DNA from: JBDSLU01 sp963844435
GTDB taxonomy: Bacteria > Acidobacteriota > Vicinamibacteria > Vicinamibacterales > Vicinamibacteraceae
Length of the DNA: 64,000 bases
Assembly (NCBI GenBank): GCA_963844435.1
Contig: CAWJOG010000004.1
Location: forward strand, 124,001 to 188,000
Reading direction: 5' to 3'
In this document: piece by piece, positions 12,882-21,539 of the stretch
Layout of the letters: each line of letters begins with the position of its first letter
Position numbering within the stretch: the stretch's first letter is position 1
Notes under the pieces: model-generated
The model's database searches: none
Told to the model about the DNA's origin: nothing
Seen by the model: the letters and a program-made list of their open reading frames with translations, nothing else
Position numbers and translations under genes: made by a program

Positions 12882-14680
12882 TCCAGGTGCCCGTGCTCCG
12901 AATCGCCCATCTCGACGCCTGACGGGAAGTACTCGCGCCAGCGGCGCGTCACCGTCGCGGCGACGGCCGGATCGCAGCTCAGCTCCTTCGGATACCACGG
13001 CTTCATGCGCGCGTCGATCACGATCGGCGGCGTCCGCGCGACGTGATTGCGCACGACGCGCGTCGCCGCGGCATGAATGTCGGCGGCGGGCTCGAAGCGC
13101 GTGAACGTCGTCCACAGGAAGTTCATCGGGCTGCGCGTGGCGCGCTCGGCGTCGTCGCTCAGGACGACCAGCGGCCACGCGGCGAAGGCCGCAGACGTCG
13201 CGATCCGCGCCGCGGCGTCGGGCTCCGACGCGTAGTTCGGTCCAGCGACGACGAGGCAGCCAGGACAGAAGACGCGCACGTCGTGCACGCCGGCCGGGAC
13301 GTCGGCCGACGAGAACGCCGCCGGCAGCGTCCGCACCGGATCGCCGAGCCCGAGCCAGACGCCCTTCGAGCCCTCGTTCACCGACGGTCCGGTGTAGTCG
13401 AGCGTGTCCATCGACAGGTTCGAGAACACGTAGAGGTCGGTCTCCGGCCGCGTCCGTGCCAGGACGTGCGTCAGCGTGGCCTTGAAGTCGGCCAGGTCGA
13501 CGTCGCGATCGGTCACCAGCAGGAACTTGGTCAGCGACAGCTGCCCTTCGCCGAGGATGCGGAACGCGCTCGACATCGCCTCGCGCCGGTAGCGCTCGCG
13601 CACGACCGCCGCGGCCAGCGAGTGATAGCCGGTCTCGCCGTACGACCACAGCCGGCGCACCGCCGGCATCACCAGCGGGAACAGCGGCGACAGCAGCGTC
13701 TGCAGCAGGTCGCCGATGAAGAAGTCCTCCTGCCGCGGCTTGCCGACGACCGTGGCCGGATAGATCGCGTCGCGCCGCCGGGCCATCCGATCGATCTCGA
13801 ACACCGGGTAATCGTGCTGGAGCGAGTAGTAGCCGTAGTGATCGCCGAACGGCCCCTCCGGCTTGCGCACGTGCGGGCGGACGCGGCCCATCAACGCGAA
13901 CTCGGCGTTGGCGACCAGCGGGTGCGGGCCGCGGCCGGCGACGAGCGGCAGGCGCGAGCCCGCGATCAGCGAGGCCAGCATCAGCTCCGGCACGTTCTCG
14001 GGCAGCGGCGCGATGGCCGCCAGGATCAGCGCCGGCGGCCCGCCGAGGAACACCGTGACCGGCAGATCGGCGCCGCGCGCTTCCGCTGATGCGTAGTGGA
14101 AGCCGCCGCCCTTGCCGATCTGCCAGTGCAGGCCGGTGCTGCGGCGATCGTGCACGTGGAGCCGGTACATGCCGAGGTTGTGACCGGCGCGATCCGGCGA
14201 CTCGGTGTAGACCAGCGGCAGCGTCACGAACGGACCGCCGTCCTCGGGCCAGCTCGTGATGATCGGCAGCTCGTCGAGACGGACGTCGTCGGTCACGACA
14301 TCGACGACCGGCCCGTGGCTGCGGCGCGACAACCCCACCCGGGCCAGACCGCCGAGCAGGCCGCGCGCCCCCCACAGCTTGGCCGGCGTCGGCGGCAGGA
14401 TCGTCTCGGCGGTGTGCACGAGCTGTTCGATGAGCGCGTGCGGGCGCGTGCCGAAGGCCAGGCCGGCGCGGCGCGGCGTCCCGAACAGGTTGGTGACGAG
14501 CGGAAAGCGCGCCCCGCGGACGTTCGTGAACAGCAGCGCCGGCCCGCCGGCCGCGATCACGCGGCGGTGGATCTCGGCGGCTTCCTGGGCGGGGTCGACG
14601 GGAGCCGTGATCTCGACCAGGTCGCGATCGCGCCGCAGGTGGTCGAGGAAAGATCGGAGATCGGCGAAGCCAGCAGTCAT
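12878..14680 (-). CDS. UbiD-family decarboxylase
   Basis: Predicted prenylated-FMN-dependent (de)carboxylase of 600 residues, cytoplasmic. The N-terminal segment GFADLRSFLDHLRRDRDLVEI and the core runs DELPIITSWPEDGGPFVTLP, GMYRLHVHDRRSTGLHWQIG and FGDHYGYYSLQHDYPVFEI are typical of UbiD. Family members of about 600 residues are longer than Escherichia coli UbiD (about 500). Substrate cannot be assigned; quinone-precursor decarboxylation is one possibility. No UbiX-like prenyltransferase is visible nearby. The gene is intact. The ATG at 14680 is the first codon before the family N-terminus. Confidence 0.85.
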   Translation of the reverse strand: MTAGFADLRSFLDHLRRDRDLVEITAPVDPAQEAAEIHRRVIAAGGPALLFTNVRGARFPLVTNLFGTPRRAGLAFGTRPHALIEQLVHTAETILPPTPAKLWGARGLLGGLARVGLSRRSHGPVVDVVTDDVRLDELPIITSWPEDGGPFVTLPLVYTESPDRAGHNLGMYRLHVHDRRSTGLHWQIGKGGGFHYASAEARGADLPVTVFLGGPPALILAAIAPLPENVPELMLASLIAGSRLPLVAGRGPHPLVANAEFALMGRVRPHVRKPEGPFGDHYGYYSLQHDYPVFEIDRMARRRDAIYPATVVGKPRQEDFFIGDLLQTLLSPLFPLVMPAVRRLWSYGETGYHSLAAAVVRERYRREAMSSAFRILGEGQLSLTKFLLVTDRDVDLADFKATLTHVLARTRPETDLYVFSNLSMDTLDYTGPSVNEGSKGVWLGLGDPVRTLPAAFSSADVPAGVHDVRVFCPGCLVVAGPNYASEPDAAARIATSAAFAAWPLVVLSDDAERATRSPMNFLWTTFTRFEPAADIHAAATRVVRNHVARTPPIVIDARMKPWYPKELSCDPAVAATVTRRWREYFPSGVEMGDSEHGHLD

Positions 14681-14846
14681 GTTCAGGAGCCCGGGGTGGA
14701 AGTGCCGCGTCGCACCGAGACGGTCGAGGCGCCCGGCTGGCAAGGCGCGACGCCTGAGAATATCGGGAATATTCGAAGAAGGAGCAACGCAGTCAGGCGG
14801 GATGCTTCGTCCGTCGAATGCAGCGGCATTCCACCCCGGGCCGACA

Positions 14847-16044
14847 TCATGGATCGGGGATCCCGCCCGGGCCCACGCCGGGGATGCGATCCAGCCGCCG
14901 CGGCAACCGCCGGGTGTGCGGCCACGGCGCCCAGGCGGCGCCGGCCGGCCGGGGCGCGACTCCGACGGCGTAGAGCGCGGCCTCGCGCAGGCCGTCGACG
15001 CCGAGCAGCCGCTCGGTGACGGTGTCGGCGAGGGCCATCGTGCAGAACGGCGCCAACGCCTGCCTGGGTCGCCAGCAGGCAGAACGTCTGCGCGTGGTGG
15101 CCGACCTCGGCCAGCACCGTGCGATACGCGCGCGGCGTCTGGTAGCGCCACTGCGCCCGCGCGAAGACGGCGGTCATGAAGACCATCGCCGGCGCGCCGG
15201 CCATCCACGCCTGATGCGGCACGCACGCGGCCAGCGTGCGCGACGGCAGCCCGCGCCGGACACGGACCAGGCGATGCGACGCGGCTTCGTAGTGATAAAC
15301 GCCCGGGGCCAGGCCGGTGACGCGCCGGACCGCGACGTAGGCCTCGACCGCGTGCCGGGCGCCGCCGGACGGAGAGGTCTTCAACGGCATCCAGCCGAAG
15401 CCATCGACGTCGACCCATGCCTGCACGCCCCAGGTCAGGCCGAGCAGCGTGGACAGCGTCTCGAGCGGCAGCGCGCCCCGTCCCAGGCGGCGCCACGATC
15501 GGCGTGCGCGCAGCGTGGTCGCCAGCTCGGAGTCGAGCGACGGCGGCGGCAGGACGCAGACGTCCGCAGGCGGCGCATCGGCACGGCTCGACACGGCGAT
15601 CGGCGGCGGCGCTTCGCGCGCCTGCTTCCGCAGCGCGGCGTTGGCCATGCGGCGCGGACTGAAGCGGACGTCGCGCGTCGCGGCATGGAAGAAGCCGGCG
15701 ACCGGATTCCAGGCGCCCCATTGCGCGGCCGCCGTGTCACGTGGATCCGGCTGCGGGTCGCGAGACATCTCGAGCAGGCCGCGGCGGACGAGCGCGCGGA
15801 GCAGCGGTTGCAGCGTGGCGTGGGACGCGCCTGGCAGCGCGGCACTCAGTTCAGTGACGGAACGCCAGGCCGCGGCCGCGTCCAGGACGGCAACGACGGC
15901 CGGCGCCGCCACCGTCCGCGTTCCCCGCGCGAACTGATGCAGGACGAGGCCGTCGGGCTGCCAGTACGCGACGAGGTGCGGCGATCGGCGATAGCGCGGC
16001 ACGGCGCGCCGGGGCGGCGCTGCGGATGGAGCCGTGCGAGGCAC
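14847..16044 (-). CDS. SagB-type nitroreductase-fold oxidoreductase (one frameshift)
   Basis: Flavin-dependent oxidoreductase of the SagB/ThcOx type, about 398 residues after joining frames. The N-terminal about 120 residues resemble a winged-helix peptide-recognition-like region (VTELSAALPG, LLRALVRRGLLE). The C-terminal nitroreductase fold contains RRSWRRLGRGALPLETLSTL, KTSPSGGARHAVEAYVAV and PGVYHYEAASHRLV. The frame breaks near 15050 and continues as APFCTMALADTVTERLLG, which completes the fold, so a single indel explains it. SagB enzymes oxidise azolines in peptide natural products, but no cyclodehydratase or precursor gene is near. It more likely acts as a stand-alone oxidoreductase. 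Confidence 0.75.
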
Positions 16045-16084
16045 GAGTGGGCCAGGCGGAGACAGCCCGAAAGGACAGCTCGGG

Positions 16085-16345
16085 CTAGAACGGGATGTCG
16101 AAGCCCGGCACGCAGGTGCCTTCGATCACGTCGCGCGCGGCGCGCAGCGACTTGACCACGCGATCGAGCGCGTACGCCTGCGGATCGGCCTTGGCCACGG
16201 CGGTGGTCCGCTTGGCCTGCGCGGTCGCCTTGGCCGGCTCGAGCTTGGCCAGCGTCTTGTCGATCTCGGCCACGATCCTCTTCACCGAGACGGTCTTCTT
16301 GCGCTGCGAGGCGGGGGTCTTCGAAGCCGGCTTCTTTTTCGCCAT
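16085..16345 (-). CDS. Small basic hypothetical protein
   Basis: Protein of 86 residues with a lysine/alanine-rich N-terminal tail (MAKKKPASKTPASQRKKTVS) reminiscent of histone H1-like tails, then a helical segment (RIVAEIDKTLAKLEPAKATA). The C-terminus is CVPGFDIPF. It lies alone between the SagB-type gene and the kinase gene, same strand. The basic tail suggests nucleic-acid binding; this is inference from composition. Confidence 0.6.
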   Translation of the reverse strand: MAKKKPASKTPASQRKKTVSVKRIVAEIDKTLAKLEPAKATAQAKRTTAVAKADPQAYALDRVVKSLRAARDVIEGTCVPGFDIPF

Positions 16346-16391
16346 GCGATCCTTGTCCGATAAGTCCCGGGCCCGATACGGCGCCGCCGGG

Positions 16392-19115
16392 TCAGCGCTT
16401 GAAGTCCATGCCGTCGAGCAGGCGCATGAAGCCCGGGTCCGACCGCAGCGCGTCGAACCGCGCGTCGTGGCGCAGGAAGAGCGTGCGCGCCGACCGCTGC
16501 TGCACCGCCTGCTGGAGCAGCGTCAACGCCTGAGACCCGTCGCCCAGCGCGACCAGCACCGACGCGGCGTCCACTTCCCCGTCCGTCTTCGTGCCGGACA
16601 GCAGTTCGTCGGCAATCTGCCGCGCCTCCTGCAGCTGCCCCGTTCCCGCCAGCGCGATGCCGCGCGCCGCGAGGAAGAATCGATCCTGCGGATCGGTCGA
16701 GCCTTGAGCCCAGCCGTCCAGGATCCCGAGCACCTTCGCGTACTGCTTGCCGGCGAGCAGGACCCGCACCAGGCCCTTGCGGGCCTGCGAATAGCGCCCG
16801 TCGATGGCCAGCACATCGCGGAAGGTGCCCTCCGCCTGCCGCTGGTTGCCGGTGTAATACCACACCATCCCCAGCGCCGCTCGCGCCGGTATCGACGCGG
16901 GGTCGATGGCCACCGCCGACTGCACCTGCGACAGCGCCGCGTCCATGCGATCGCGCGCGACCAGGAACATCGCGTAGTGCTGGTGCACGGCGTCGCCGTT
17001 CGGGCTGAGCTCGAGGGCACGCTGGAAGGCGCGCTCGGCGCCTTCCCCGTCCCATTCGAGATAGAAACGCAGCTGCGCATCGGCGTTGATCGCGGCGGCG
17101 TGGTCGCCGTCGAGCGCCAGGGCCCGCTCGATGGCGTCGCGGGCGAGCAGCGTCGCCTTGCCCCGCGGCACGCTGCCGTAGGTCACGCCCTGCAGCAGGT
17201 AGCACTCGGCCAGGCCGACGAGCGACGGCGCGTGGTTCCGGTTCACGGCCAGCGCCTGGTTGAAGTGCTCGATGGCGCGCCCGACGTTCACCTCGGACAG
17301 ATGGCGCATCGCCGATCGGCCGCGCAGGTAGGCCTCGAAGGCGGCCGGCGAGGCATCGTCGGCGCGCGACAGCCGCGACGACTCCTCGCTCGAGGCGTGG
17401 ACGCCGAGCCGGCGCACCATCTCGTTGGCGACAAGCCGCGGCAGCTCGGCGGCCCGTTCGACCGGGCGCTCGAACGCCTGCTCGAACACGGGGGCGCCGC
17501 CGCCGGCGCGCAGGACGGTGACGCGGACGCGAGCCAGCCCGTCGTTCCACGTCGCGGTGCCCCGGACCAGGCCGTCGACCTGGTGCCGCGTCAGCACCGC
17601 CTCGGCCGTCGATGCCGTCTCCGCGGTGGCGGGCGTGAACGACACGACGCGGACGCCGGGCAGCAGCCGGACCCGCTCCATGACGACCTCGCCGATGCCT
17701 TCGGCGAGCGCGCGATCGCCCGACGAGACCACTTCGAACGGCTCGACGACGAGCGAGGCCAGCGGCGAGGGCGCGACCGGCGATGCGGCGGCCGACCACC
17801 AGTGGCGGGTCAGCCACGCGGCGACCCCCGCGGCGAGCGCGGCGGCAAGCAGCAGCGGCAGCCACACCTTCCAGCGCGACGCGTGGACCACCGGGCGGGC
17901 GGCCGTGCCGGTCGACGAGAGCGTGCTCGATCCGCGCAGCGTCGCATCGGTGTCGGCCGCGATCGCCGCCAGCGTCACCGGCGCCATGAGGCCGCTCTCG
18001 AGGCCGAGGGCGTGGGTGAGGCCGCGCTGCATGGCGCCGACGCTCGCATACCGCTCGGTGGGATCGGACTCGAGGGAGCGCTCGACGACGTGGACGAAGC
18101 CTTCCGACAGATCCGGCCGCAGGTCGTGGAGGCGCTTGCGCTCGCCACGATCGTGCATCCGCCGCAGTTCGGTCAGCGACCGCGCGACGTAGGGATACGA
18201 GCCGGTGACGAGGTGGAACAGGAGGACGCCGAGACTGTAGATGTCGCTCTGCGGCGAGGCATCGGCGCCGGCGAGCACTTCCGGCGAGAGGTAGAGCGGC
18301 GTGCCGGCCACCGGGGAGGCCTTCACGGCTTCGTCGTCCTCGAGCAGCAGGCCGGTGCCGAAATCCATCAGCACGAGCCGGCCGCCCTCTTCGCGGATGA
18401 CGTTCTGCGCCTTGACGTCGCGATGGACGAGGCCGGCGGCGTGGACCGCCGCCAGCGCGCGGCACAGGTCCTGGCCGAGCAGCGACGCCTCGCGTCCACC
18501 GAACGGGCCTTGTCGCTCCAGCAGCTGTTCGAGGGTGTTGCCGCGGATGAACTCCATCCACAGCCCGACGCGGCCGTCGTGGGTGTCGACGCCGTGTACG
18601 GTGACCACGTTGCGGTGCCTGACGCGGGCCAGGAGGCGGCCTTCGTTCAGCACCTTGGCGGCGAGCAGCTCCGCGGATCGCCCGCTCGCCCGCAGGAGCT
18701 TCACGGCGACGTCCCGGCGCAGCGATTCGTCGAAGGCGCGGTAGACCTCGCCGTAGACGCCGGCGCCGACGCGCTCCTGCAGCAGGAGGCGGCCCCAGCG
18801 GACGCCGGTGGACGCCGGATCGCCGATCTCGGGCGCCGCCTGCGGCGTGGGCGCGCCAGCGTCCGCGACCACCGCCGGGCGGATGTGGCCGACGACGCGG
18901 CCACGGACATCGAGGGTGGAGGCGCCGTCTGCCGGCGGCGCCTCGACATCGTCGGTGCTGCGATGGACGTCGCCGATCGAGGCGATGATCTTGAGACGCG
19001 AAATCAGCGCGCGCTCGCGCTCGTCGGTGGCGAGCGCCGACACCGCCGACCAGTCGACGGCCTCCCCGTCGGCGACCGACGAGGCAATGTCGAGCAGCGC
19101 GGAATCACCCCTCAT
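16392..19115 (-). CDS. Serine/threonine protein kinase with C-terminal TPR domain
   Basis: Membrane-anchored Hanks-type kinase of 907 residues. The kinase domain spans about 125-400: glycine loop VGAGVYGEVYRAFD, ATP lysine in DVAVKLL, catalytic loop HRDVKAQN, DFG in LMDFGTGL and APE-like LSPEVLAG. A hydrophobic helix near 430-450 (VWLPLLLAAALAAGVAAWLT) separates it from an outer part. That part begins with a TolB-like segment (SLVVEPFEVVSSGDRALAEGI) and continues with several TPRs (AIEHFNQALAVNRNHAPSLV, GAERAFQRALELSPNGDAVH). It overlaps the ECF sigma gene by 11 bp. This kinase/sigma pairing is common in Acidobacteria and suggests that the sigma factor and kinase share a signalling circuit. 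The start at 19115 is set by the N-terminus MRGDSALLDIASS. Confidence 0.92.
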   Translation of the reverse strand: MRGDSALLDIASSVADGEAVDWSAVSALATDERERALISRLKIIASIGDVHRSTDDVEAPPADGASTLDVRGRVVGHIRPAVVADAGAPTPQAAPEIGDPASTGVRWGRLLLQERVGAGVYGEVYRAFDESLRRDVAVKLLRASGRSAELLAAKVLNEGRLLARVRHRNVVTVHGVDTHDGRVGLWMEFIRGNTLEQLLERQGPFGGREASLLGQDLCRALAAVHAAGLVHRDVKAQNVIREEGGRLVLMDFGTGLLLEDDEAVKASPVAGTPLYLSPEVLAGADASPQSDIYSLGVLLFHLVTGSYPYVARSLTELRRMHDRGERKRLHDLRPDLSEGFVHVVERSLESDPTERYASVGAMQRGLTHALGLESGLMAPVTLAAIAADTDATLRGSSTLSSTGTAARPVVHASRWKVWLPLLLAAALAAGVAAWLTRHWWSAAASPVAPSPLASLVVEPFEVVSSGDRALAEGIGEVVMERVRLLPGVRVVSFTPATAETASTAEAVLTRHQVDGLVRGTATWNDGLARVRVTVLRAGGGAPVFEQAFERPVERAAELPRLVANEMVRRLGVHASSEESSRLSRADDASPAAFEAYLRGRSAMRHLSEVNVGRAIEHFNQALAVNRNHAPSLVGLAECYLLQGVTYGSVPRGKATLLARDAIERALALDGDHAAAINADAQLRFYLEWDGEGAERAFQRALELSPNGDAVHQHYAMFLVARDRMDAALSQVQSAVAIDPASIPARAALGMVWYYTGNQRQAEGTFRDVLAIDGRYSQARKGLVRVLLAGKQYAKVLGILDGWAQGSTDPQDRFFLAARGIALAGTGQLQEARQIADELLSGTKTDGEVDAASVLVALGDGSQALTLLQQAVQQRSARTLFLRHDARFDALRSDPGFMRLLDGMDFKR

Positions 19116-19728
19116 GGCCCATTTCCTCGGCGAGCCGCACGAGCGCGCGGGCGACGGCCATGCGCGCGGCATCCGGGCTGGGCTTTCTCATCTCTTGCGC
19201 GATCTGGGCATACGGCAGCTGCAGCTCGACCCGCAGCACGATGGCCTGGCGCTCGTCCTCGCTCAGCTTGTCCATCGCCCGCTCGTAGCGCGCGACCGCC
19301 TGGCCGCCGATCGCTTCCTCGAGCGGCGAGGCGGCGGCGTCGACGTGACCGTCCTCGTGCAGGCTCTGCGCTCCCGGGTGCCGGGTGGCGCGACGGACCT
19401 CGTCGCGGATGCGGTTGACGACGGCGGTGCGCAGGTACCCCTGCAGCGCCCCCTCGTGGCGGACCTCGAACGACTGCAGCCGCTTCAGGGTCTGGAACAC
19501 CGTGTCCTGGACCAGGTCATCCGTATCGAGCATGTTCCGGGCGTAGCGCGGCAGGCGGCCACGGGCCCAGCGGGTGATGCGGGGAAGGTAGCGCCCGAAG
19601 AGGACGTTGACCGCCTCCTCGCTCTGGTTCTCCTTGACGAGCGCCAGCAGTTCGATGGTCGACGCGGCGTCGATACCGTCGGCGGGAGGCTGCCGCGGGG
19701 GCCCGGGAGCGGGCCGTGGGGAGTCCAT
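19105..19728 (-). CDS. ECF-type RNA polymerase sigma factor
   Basis: Extracytoplasmic-function sigma factor. Region 2 is VNVLFGRYLPRITRWARGRL with DTDDLVQDTVFQTL, and region 4 is LSEDERQAIVLRVELQLPYAQIAQEM with the recognition-helix sequence following. The start is uncertain. I choose ATG 19728, about 20 residues ahead of region 2. ATG 19770 and a TTG at 19872 are in frame but have no Shine-Dalgarno, and the added residues look unconserved. Its 3' end overlaps the start of the TPR kinase gene by 11 bp, so the two are translationally linked. Confidence 0.88.
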   Translation of the reverse strand: MDSPRPAPGPPRQPPADGIDAASTIELLALVKENQSEEAVNVLFGRYLPRITRWARGRLPRYARNMLDTDDLVQDTVFQTLKRLQSFEVRHEGALQGYLRTAVVNRIRDEVRRATRHPGAQSLHEDGHVDAAASPLEEAIGGQAVARYERAMDKLSEDERQAIVLRVELQLPYAQIAQEMRKPSPDAARMAVARALVRLAEEMGHEG

Positions 19729-19909
19729 AGGCAGGGCGCGATCCGTGGGCGACACCACGGGCGGGCCCATGATAACGGGTCGTCCGTCAAACCTGAAGGG
19801 CTTTCGGGCCGAAGCCCGCGCCGTGCTTCCTGCTGATGTCACGCGGCCTCCTGTCCGTCCCATTCCCATCAACGATGGAAGGCGGCGCTCCGAACGCCAG
19901 GTAACGCGA

Positions 19910-20398
19910 CTATTTGGCCGCGGCGAGGGTGATCAGGGCATCCCCGGTCAGGCGGTACACGGTCCACTCGGCGTTGGGCCGGGCCCCCAGGCTGTCGTAG
20001 AAGCGGATCGCCGGGGCGTTCCAGTCGAGCACCGCCCACTCGACCCGGCCGCAGCCCCGCTCCGCCGCCAATCGCGCGAGATGGGCCAGCAGCGCGCGGC
20101 CGACGCCGCGACCGCGGGCTTCGGGCACCACGAAGAGGTCTTCGAGGTAAATCCCGGGCTGGCCGAGGAAGGTCGAGAAGGTGTGGAAGAACAACGCGAA
20201 GCCGATCGGGGCGCCGGCGTCCTCGGCGAGCACGACCTCCGCGTACGGACGCGGACCGAAGAGCGCGCGGCGCAGGCCGTCCTCGGTCGCGACGACCTCG
20301 TGCAGCAGTCGTTCGTAGTCGGCCAGGCCGCGGATGAACGCAAGAATCTGCGGAACGTCGTCGACGGTTGCGGCACGGAGCGTCATGCGAACGGGCAT
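19910..20398 (-). CDS. GNAT-family N-acetyltransferase (SAT1-like)
   Basis: Acetyltransferase of 162 residues. The acetyl-CoA loop is ARGRGVGRALLAHLARLAAE, and the strand before it, YLEDLFVVPEARG, is characteristic of the diamine/spermidine-acetyltransferase subgroup. The C-terminal DWNAPAIRFYDSLGARP completes the GNAT fold. The substrate is not certain. The ATG at 20398 gives MPVRMTLRAATVDDV; the inner ATG at 20386 is an alternative. The gene is divergent from apaG, with only 14 bp between the two starts. Confidence 0.85.
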   Translation of the reverse strand: MPVRMTLRAATVDDVPQILAFIRGLADYERLLHEVVATEDGLRRALFGPRPYAEVVLAEDAGAPIGFALFFHTFSTFLGQPGIYLEDLFVVPEARGRGVGRALLAHLARLAAERGCGRVEWAVLDWNAPAIRFYDSLGARPNAEWTVYRLTGDALITLAAAK

Positions 20399-20412
20399 GC
20401 TATAACGGGTTC

Positions 20413-20832
20413 ATGTCTCCGTCCGAGTCCGCCGGCCCGCGGACCGGCACGTCCGAAGCCGTCACGCGCGGCATTCGCGTGTCGGTCGAAGCCGTCTACT
20501 CCTCGCCCCATTCACGTCCGTCCCAGCAGCAGTGGTTCTTCGTCTACACGATCCGCATCGCCAACGAAGGCGATGAAGCCGTGCAGCTCGTCAGCCGGCA
20601 CTGGATCATCACCGACGCCGTCGGCTCGGTCGAGCACGTGCGCGGCCTCGGCGTGGTCGGCGAGCAGCCGGTCCTCGAACCTGGCGAAGCCTTCGAGTAT
20701 TCGTCGGGCTGTCCGCTCACGACACCCTCGGGCGAGATGTACGGGACCTATCAGATGGTGACCGGCGAAGGCGACACGTTCGACGTGGAGATCGCGCGCT
20801 TCCAGTTGGAAGCCCCCTACACGATCCATTGA
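20413..20832 (+). CDS. apaG: ApaG-domain protein
   Basis: Protein of 139 residues matching ApaG: GIRVSVEAVYSSPHSRP, FFVYTIRIANEGDEAVQLVS, RHWIITDAVG, GEAFEYSSGCPL, GTYQMV and the C-terminal FDVEIARFQLEAPYTIH. ApaG has a fibronectin-III-like fold; its biochemical role is unclear, with phenotypes in metal resistance and nucleotide metabolism. The last 21 codons and the downstream hairpin are duplicated about 200 bp downstream. Confidence 0.93.
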   Translation: MSPSESAGPRTGTSEAVTRGIRVSVEAVYSSPHSRPSQQQWFFVYTIRIANEGDEAVQLVSRHWIITDAVGSVEHVRGLGVVGEQPVLEPGEAFEYSSGCPLTTPSGEMYGTYQMVTGEGDTFDVEIARFQLEAPYTIH

Positions 20833-20875
20833 CGACGCGGCGCGTCGTCGATCCGGATGTCAGGTCGCCTGCGGC
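20770..20875 (+). repeat. Direct repeat copy 1 (3' end of apaG plus downstream hairpin)
   Basis: About 105 bp, from GGCGACACG within apaG to just past the hairpin after the stop. It recurs at 20969-21073 with a single-base difference (ATCCGG against ATCGG). This is a local duplication with a 199 bp period; the second copy carries the last apaG codons without a start. Confidence 0.95.
20831..20849 (+). terminator. Hairpin directly after the apaG stop
   Basis: GACGACGC-GGC-GCGTCGTC forms an 8 bp perfect stem beginning inside the stop codon context of apaG. No T-tract follows, so it may act as a 3'-end stabiliser or Rho-dependent end rather than an intrinsic terminator. An identical hairpin lies in the second repeat copy at 21030-21048. 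Confidence 0.45.
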
Positions 20876-20880
20876 CGCCC

Positions 20881-20967
20881 GCGGCGCCGCGGCGCGCCCA
20901 GCGCCGCGATTAGCAGCCGCACGCTCAGAGGGCGGTTCGCGCGGGCCTGAGGGCCCGCGCAAATAAA
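20881..20967 (+). repeat. Composite intergenic repeat, copy A
   Basis: First hairpin CGCGGCGC-GCCCA-GCGCCGCG (20888-20908), then the conserved linker ATTAGCAG and CACGCTCAGAGGGCGG. The second hairpin, GCGCGGGCC-TGAG-GGCCCGCGC (20939-20960), is followed by AAATAAA. The same order of parts is found at 31481-31564 and 40181-40266. It sits between the two copies of the apaG tail. Confidence 0.8.
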
Positions 20968-20968
20968 C

Positions 20969-21073
20969 GGCGACACGTTCGACGTGGAGATCGCGCGCTT
21001 CCAGTTGGAAGCCCCCTACACGATCCATTGACGACGCGGCGCGTCGTCGATCGGATGTCAGGTCGCCTGCGGC
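20969..21073 (+). repeat. Direct repeat copy 2 (orphan apaG 3' end)
   Basis: Second copy of the segment at 20770-20875, encoding the last residues of ApaG and its hairpin without an upstream gene. It arose by duplication rather than independent insertion, because the match begins in mid-codon within apaG. Confidence 0.95.
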
Positions 21074-21078
21074 AGCAC

Positions 21079-21110
21079 GCGGCCGGCCCTGAGGGGCCGG
21101 CCGCCAACAA
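21079..21110. repeat. TGAG-tetraloop hairpin followed by GCCAACAA
   Basis: GCGGCCGGCCC-TGAG-GGGCCGGCCGC is a perfect 11 bp stem with a TGAG loop (21079-21104), then CAACAA. It abuts the stop codon of the minus-strand HPt gene and follows the duplicated apaG tail on the plus strand, so it may serve as a bidirectional 3' end. Confidence 0.65.
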
Positions 21111-21500
21111 TCAGAGCTCTGCCTGGAGCGCCTCGACGACGACCGCGACTTCCTGTTCGAGCAGCGGCAGCAGCTCCCTGGCCGGGCCGAGGTCCCCGCC
21201 GGCGGCGGCGTGCTCGATCTGCTCGCAGACGTGCTGCATGCCGGTGGCGCCGACGTTCGCGGAGCTGCCCTTCAGGCTGTGCGCCGCGCGCTTGACCGCA
21301 CCCGCATCGCCCTGCGCGAGCCCGTCCCGGATCGCGGCGATCTTCGGCGGCGTGTGCTCCACGAAGAGCAGCACCAGCTCCGCGACCACGTTGGGCTGAT
21401 CCTCGTCCTCGAGGAAGCGCAGCTGCTCAATCGCTTCTGGATCGACGGCAGGATTGCCGGGATTCACGCGCGACGGATAGGTCATGGCTTTCAACATCAT
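21111..21500 (-). CDS. HPt-domain phosphotransfer protein
   Basis: Protein of 129 residues consisting of a histidine phosphotransfer four-helix bundle with the phosphorylatable histidine in AAHSLKGSSANVGA. It can relay phosphoryl groups between hybrid kinases and response regulators. Several hybrid kinases encoded in this window could be partners. In-frame starts are ATG at 21500, 21497 and 21485. I take the first, where a G-rich stretch lies about 8 bp upstream. It is immediately downstream of a decayed motA/motB remnant, hinting at a former chemotaxis or motility locus. Confidence 0.85.
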   Translation of the reverse strand: MMLKAMTYPSRVNPGNPAVDPEAIEQLRFLEDEDQPNVVAELVLLFVEHTPPKIAAIRDGLAQGDAGAVKRAAHSLKGSSANVGATGMQHVCEQIEHAAAGGDLGPARELLPLLEQEVAVVVEALQAEL

Positions 21501-21539
21501 AGACTGCCCCGCCCGGACGCGATAGACGCCGGGCCGCGG

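Noticed and set aside
20770..21110. CRISPR array
   Set aside because: Only two direct repeats of about 105 bp, containing coding sequence; no short regular repeats and no cas genes anywhere in the window.
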